The translations under genes were made by a program, and so were the position numbers. A stretch of 64,000 nucleotides of DNA, taken from the NCBI GenBank assembly GCA_049609325.1, contig JBMYYK010000005.1, positions 12,396-76,395 on the forward strand, in the 5' to 3' direction. Source of the DNA: GCA-2733415 sp049609325 (GTDB taxonomy: Bacteria; Bacteroidota; Bacteroidia; Flavobacteriales; Flavobacteriaceae). The notes under the pieces were generated by a model that searched no databases, was not told the origin of the DNA, and was given only the letters and a program-made list of their open reading frames with translations. Below, piece after piece: positions 60,499 to 64,000 of the stretch (the first letter of the stretch is position 1; each line of letters begins with the position of its first letter).

Positions 60499-62103
60499 AT
60501 GAAGATGACAAAGCAAATTTTAGCTTTAGTAATTGTTGTATTGGCATTAGTCTCATGTGACAAAGATTATAACACTATAGGTACAGACTTAGTAAATGGA
60601 GATCATTTTAATGTAGTAGACGTTAATGACTTTGAATTAAAAACTACAAATGTTAGATTAGATGGAGCACATGCAGTGCAGACGAATAATATCACCCATA
60701 ATATTTTAGGATACTATCATGATCCAGTATATGGTGAAACTACTGCAAATATATTAACACAAGTTGAATTAAGTGAATACGGTAAAAACTTTCAAGATGG
60801 TGCAGTGCTAACAAAAGCAGTATTAACATTGCCATATTTTAGTACAAAAATTGAGACTGATGAAAATGGAGAGAGTGAGTATGAGTTAGATTCGGTTTAT
60901 GGAAATACTGAAATAAATTTAAAACTATATCGATCTGAGTATTATTTGAATGATTTTGACCCAAATACTGGTTTTGAGCAACGTCAAAATTATTACTCAA
61001 CCAACAATGAGTTTACTTTAGCACAAATCGCCTCGCCATCAAATTTATTGTATGAAAATGAGAGTTTTTACCCATCTGCTGACGAAGTGTCAATAGAGGG
61101 AGTTGATTCAAATGGTGATCCAGAAACAACACGCTTGTCGCCTCGAATGATAGATAGTACACGATTAGATGTTGCGGATTTTTCATGGTTGCTAGACCCT
61201 GCAAATGAAGAAGCGTTGTCGTCATCAAGTAATTTTAAAAATTTCTATAGAGGAATCTATATACAGGCTACGTCAGCAATACCAAACCAAGGGGTGTTGT
61301 TAGGCATTAATATGGTGCAAACACAAATTGAACTAACGTATGAATATCCAGACCCTGAAGGTGGTGCAGAGCCGTTAGAGGATTCTATTAAAATTTTGTT
61401 CAGAGGAAATACGGTAAACACTTATGATAATAATTTTAATTATTCAGAAGATCCTGATAAACTTTATGTAAAAGGAGGTGAAGGATCTTTAGTCTTAATA
61501 GATTTGTTTTCAGGTGATGATGATGATAACGATGGCGTGTCAAATGAATTACAAGAGCTTAGGGATAAGAACATATTGATAAATGAAGCTAATTTGGAGT
61601 TTTTTGTAGATCAAAATGCTATGCAAGCACATGATACAGAGCCAGAACGTATATTCATTTATGATATCCATAACAATAGAGTTTTACTAGATTATAATTT
61701 TGATATCTCAAGTAATGCAGATGAAAATTTTAGTAAAATAAATCACCTAGGGAAGTTAGAAAGAGACGCTACTGGTAATGGTGTAAAATATAAAATACGT
61801 ATTACTGAGCACGTAACTAACTTGGTTAAAAGTGATTCTGCTAATGTTACATTAGGGCTTATGGTGTCTAATAATGTGAGTTTAACAGGTGGATCTAAGT
61901 TAAAGAACCCTGTAATAATAGGTAATGATGATGACGTTGTAAATAATGATACCGACCCAGATAATGATGAAAGTAATGATGTTCATTATGTGTTAACTAC
62001 TTCTGTTAATGCGCATAGAGGAACGGTATTATTTAATGAAAATGCTGTAGATGAGGCTAAAAAGTTAAAATTAAGAATAATTTATACAGAAGAAGATAAT
62101 TAA
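60499..62103 (+). CDS. DUF4270-family lipoprotein
   Basis: This 534-residue protein has a lipobox (IVVLALVSCDKDYNTIGTDL), so it is probably anchored in the outer membrane. The body is rich in beta-strand and contains acidic Asp/Asn stretches (SGDDDDNDG, NDDDVVNNDTDPDNDES) that could bind calcium. The family is widespread in Bacteroidetes and has no known function. A second in-frame ATG two codons later is an alternative start. It lies 19 bp after the synthase-like gene and 6 bp before glmS, so the three may form one unit. Confidence 0.83.
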   Translation: MKMTKQILALVIVVLALVSCDKDYNTIGTDLVNGDHFNVVDVNDFELKTTNVRLDGAHAVQTNNITHNILGYYHDPVYGETTANILTQVELSEYGKNFQDGAVLTKAVLTLPYFSTKIETDENGESEYELDSVYGNTEINLKLYRSEYYLNDFDPNTGFEQRQNYYSTNNEFTLAQIASPSNLLYENESFYPSADEVSIEGVDSNGDPETTRLSPRMIDSTRLDVADFSWLLDPANEEALSSSSNFKNFYRGIYIQATSAIPNQGVLLGINMVQTQIELTYEYPDPEGGAEPLEDSIKILFRGNTVNTYDNNFNYSEDPDKLYVKGGEGSLVLIDLFSGDDDDNDGVSNELQELRDKNILINEANLEFFVDQNAMQAHDTEPERIFIYDIHNNRVLLDYNFDISSNADENFSKINHLGKLERDATGNGVKYKIRITEHVTNLVKSDSANVTLGLMVSNNVSLTGGSKLKNPVIIGNDDDVVNNDTDPDNDESNDVHYVLTTSVNAHRGTVLFNENAVDEAKKLKLRIIYTEEDN

Positions 62104-62109
62104 TAAATT

Positions 62110-63963
62110 ATGTGTGGAATAGTAGGTTATGTAGGTTTTAGAGAGGCTTACCCAATAGTGATAAAAGGTTTAAAACGATTAGAATATCGTGGTTACGACA
62201 GTTCTGGTGTGGCGTTATTTGACGGGAACCACATTAAGTTGTCAAAAACAAAAGGAAAAGTAGCTGACCTTGAGCATAGAGCACAAACTGAAATTTCACA
62301 AAATGGCACTTTAGGAATTGGTCATACCCGTTGGGCAACACATGGCGAGCCTAATGATATCAATTCTCACCCGCATATTTCTAATTCTGGTGACTTGGTC
62401 ATCATTCATAATGGTATCATTGAAAATTATGATCCGTTAAAAAAAGAATTAATTAACCGTGGATACACATTTAAGTCAGATACCGACACCGAAGTGTTGA
62501 TTAATTTGATTGAGGATGTCAAAAAAAGTGAAGGTGTGAAATTGGGTAGAGCTGTTCGTATGGCTTTAACTCAAGTTGTTGGTGCTTATGCCATTGCGGT
62601 ATTTGATAAAAACCGACCTGGAGAAATTGTTGCGGCAAGAATGGGTAGTCCATTAGCAATAGGTGTTGGTGAAGATGATAAAGAATTTTTTATAGCGTCA
62701 GATGCCTCGCCATTTATTGAGTATACTAATAACGCTATTTATTTAGAAGATGAAGAAATAGCAGTTATTCGTAGAGATAAGAAAGTTAAAATCCGAAAAA
62801 TTTCTGATGATTCAGAGGTTGTGCCGTATATTCAAGAGTTACAATTAAACTTAGAGCAAATAGAAAAAGATGGTTATGACCATTTCATGCTTAAAGAAAT
62901 TCATGAACAACCAGATGCAATAACAGATACTTACCGAGGAAGAATGTTAGTAGGGGAAGGTATCATTAGAATGGCTGGTGTTGATGATCATATTGAGCGA
63001 TTTTTAAATGCAGATAGAATTATTATTGTTGCTTGCGGAACTTCATGGCATGCCGGTTTAGTTGCTGAATATGTTTTTGAAGATTTAGCCAGAATACCTG
63101 TTGAGGTAGAATACGCATCCGAATTTAGGTATAGAAATCCGATTATTACTGAAAATGACGTGGTGATTGCGATTTCGCAATCTGGAGAAACAGCAGATAC
63201 ACGTGCTGCAATTCAACTGGCAAAGTCTAAAGGGGCATTTGTTTTTGGAGTGTGTAATGTTGTGGGGTCTACTATTGCAAGAGAGTCTGATGCCGGAGCT
63301 TATACACATGCTGGACCAGAAATAGGTGTAGCATCAACTAAAGCCTTTACTACGCAAATAACAGTATTAACACTTATCGCATTAAAATTAGCAAAAGCAA
63401 AAGGTGCAATATCTGCATCTGACTATCATATGCATTTGCAAGAGTTGGAATTGATTCCTGAGAAAGTCAAAGAATCTTTAAAATCAGATGCGCATATTAA
63501 AGCGATTTCTGAGGTATATAAAAACATGCCAAACTTCTTGTATTTAGGTCGAGGATTTAATTTCCCAGTGGCTTTAGAAGGGGCGCTGAAACTTAAGGAG
63601 ATATCATATATTCATGCTGAGGGGTATCCTGCAGCTGAAATGAAACACGGTCCTATTGCTTTGATAGATGAGCAAATGCCGGTAGTAGTTATTGCAACTA
63701 AAAAGGGGCATTATGAAAAAGTGGTAAGTAATATCCAGGAAATCAAATCGAGAAAAGGAAAGATTATTGCTGTAGTTAATAATGGCGATATTAGTGTGCG
63801 AGAAATTGCAGACCATGTTATTGAGGTGCCAGAAACCTTAGAGTTGTTGAGTCCGTTATTAACAACAATACCATTACAATTGTTATCCTATCATATAGCA
63901 GTAATGCGTGAATGTAATGTTGATCAGCCTAGAAACTTAGCAAAATCAGTTACTGTAGAGTAA
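62110..63963 (+). CDS. glmS: glutamine-fructose-6-phosphate aminotransferase (isomerizing)
   Basis: GlmS makes glucosamine-6-phosphate, the entry to peptidoglycan and lipopolysaccharide synthesis. Cys2 (MCGIVGYVG) is the glutaminase nucleophile; RLEYRGYDSSG and GIGHTRWATHG follow. Two SIS domains (from about residue 290) contain ACGTSWHAG, SQSGETADT and the final DQPRNLAKSVTVE. The length of 617 residues is normal. No glmS ribozyme-like leader is possible, because only 6 bp separate it from the previous gene. Confidence 0.97.
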   Translation: MCGIVGYVGFREAYPIVIKGLKRLEYRGYDSSGVALFDGNHIKLSKTKGKVADLEHRAQTEISQNGTLGIGHTRWATHGEPNDINSHPHISNSGDLVIIHNGIIENYDPLKKELINRGYTFKSDTDTEVLINLIEDVKKSEGVKLGRAVRMALTQVVGAYAIAVFDKNRPGEIVAARMGSPLAIGVGEDDKEFFIASDASPFIEYTNNAIYLEDEEIAVIRRDKKVKIRKISDDSEVVPYIQELQLNLEQIEKDGYDHFMLKEIHEQPDAITDTYRGRMLVGEGIIRMAGVDDHIERFLNADRIIIVACGTSWHAGLVAEYVFEDLARIPVEVEYASEFRYRNPIITENDVVIAISQSGETADTRAAIQLAKSKGAFVFGVCNVVGSTIARESDAGAYTHAGPEIGVASTKAFTTQITVLTLIALKLAKAKGAISASDYHMHLQELELIPEKVKESLKSDAHIKAISEVYKNMPNFLYLGRGFNFPVALEGALKLKEISYIHAEGYPAAEMKHGPIALIDEQMPVVVIATKKGHYEKVVSNIQEIKSRKGKIIAVVNNGDISVREIADHVIEVPETLELLSPLLTTIPLQLLSYHIAVMRECNVDQPRNLAKSVTVE

Positions 63964-64000
63964 ATTTGGTTATTATAAAGATATAAAAAGCCTCTTGAAG

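Noticed and set aside
62104..62109. Possible glmS ribozyme or other leader before glmS.
   Set aside because: Only 6 bp separate it from the DUF4270 gene, so there is no room.
63980..64000. AAAAGCCTCTTGAAG at the window end, possibly the left arm of a terminator.
   Set aside because: The right arm is outside the window, so pairing cannot be shown.
1..64000. tRNA or rRNA genes, insertion sequences, prophage, integrase sites and CRISPR arrays.
   Set aside because: I looked for CCA-ending cloverleaf blocks, transposase or integrase motifs and regular spaced repeats and saw none. The window reads as stable core chromosome.

Overview
The window comes from the chromosome of a member of the Bacteroidota, almost certainly a marine Flavobacteriaceae. 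It is AT-rich. It shows the Bacteroidetes promoter form (TTG, about 19-22 bp, then TAnnTTTG) in front of many genes, almost no Shine-Dalgarno sequences, several TTG and GTG starts, and family-typical genes: an OmpA porin with calcium-binding repeats, DUF4270, an M56-TonB fusion and TPR histidine kinases. I cannot name the genus from sequence alone.

Layout. 1-2762: the 3' end of an unknown gene, an ECF sigma factor and a membrane-anchored protein that ends in a beta-barrel. 2759-8837: core genes (plsC, trpS, rnc, fabF-acpP, purN-rnhA, a START-domain protein). 8916-12898: a PfkB kinase, a long amidophosphoribosyltransferase, a 465-bp gene-free stretch with two almost identical copies of a structured RNA-like element, and superoxide dismutase. 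13036-24972: addA, kbl, the major OmpA-like porin, addB, a hydrolase-acetyltransferase-MATE run and a DUF456 protein. 25026-27567: a BlaI repressor with three operator dyads, an M56 peptidase-TonB sensor and a lipoprotein with a related TonB-like domain. 27573-33589: two outer-membrane proteins, a glycosyltransferase with an UPF0104 protein, and ruvC-yfiT-hemW. 33648-37908: two tandem paralogous TPR histidine kinases with no response regulator beside them. 37984-49195: an M13 peptidase, glyS, a very large outer-membrane protein, xth, an OmpA lipoprotein, an aldo/keto reductase and a sterol-desaturase-like protein. 49198-54671: a minus-strand locus for reactive sulfur. 54758-59522: panC, panD, an UPF0104 protein, an esterase and radA. 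59673-63963: a glycogen-synthase-like protein lacking its catalytic half, a DUF4270 lipoprotein and glmS.

How the parts work together. The sulfur locus holds two YeeE/YedE half-transporters, a Crp/Fnr regulator, a TauE exporter, a CstB-like persulfide dioxygenase-rhodanese, a single-domain rhodanese, a small HMA protein, a thioredoxin and a TPMT-like methyltransferase. Its gene content resembles the staphylococcal cst locus, but the regulator is different. A GTAAC-N4-GTTAC dyad sits in front of both apparent transcription units, which suggests local control by the Crp/Fnr protein.

The most unusual signal is the duplicated element at 11844-12217. Its 101-bp core is repeated with one change, and that change keeps terminator pairing as a G-U pair. 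Each copy has its own terminator, two mutually exclusive stems and an upstream footprint at identical spacing. I read it as a tandem pair of small RNAs of unknown family.
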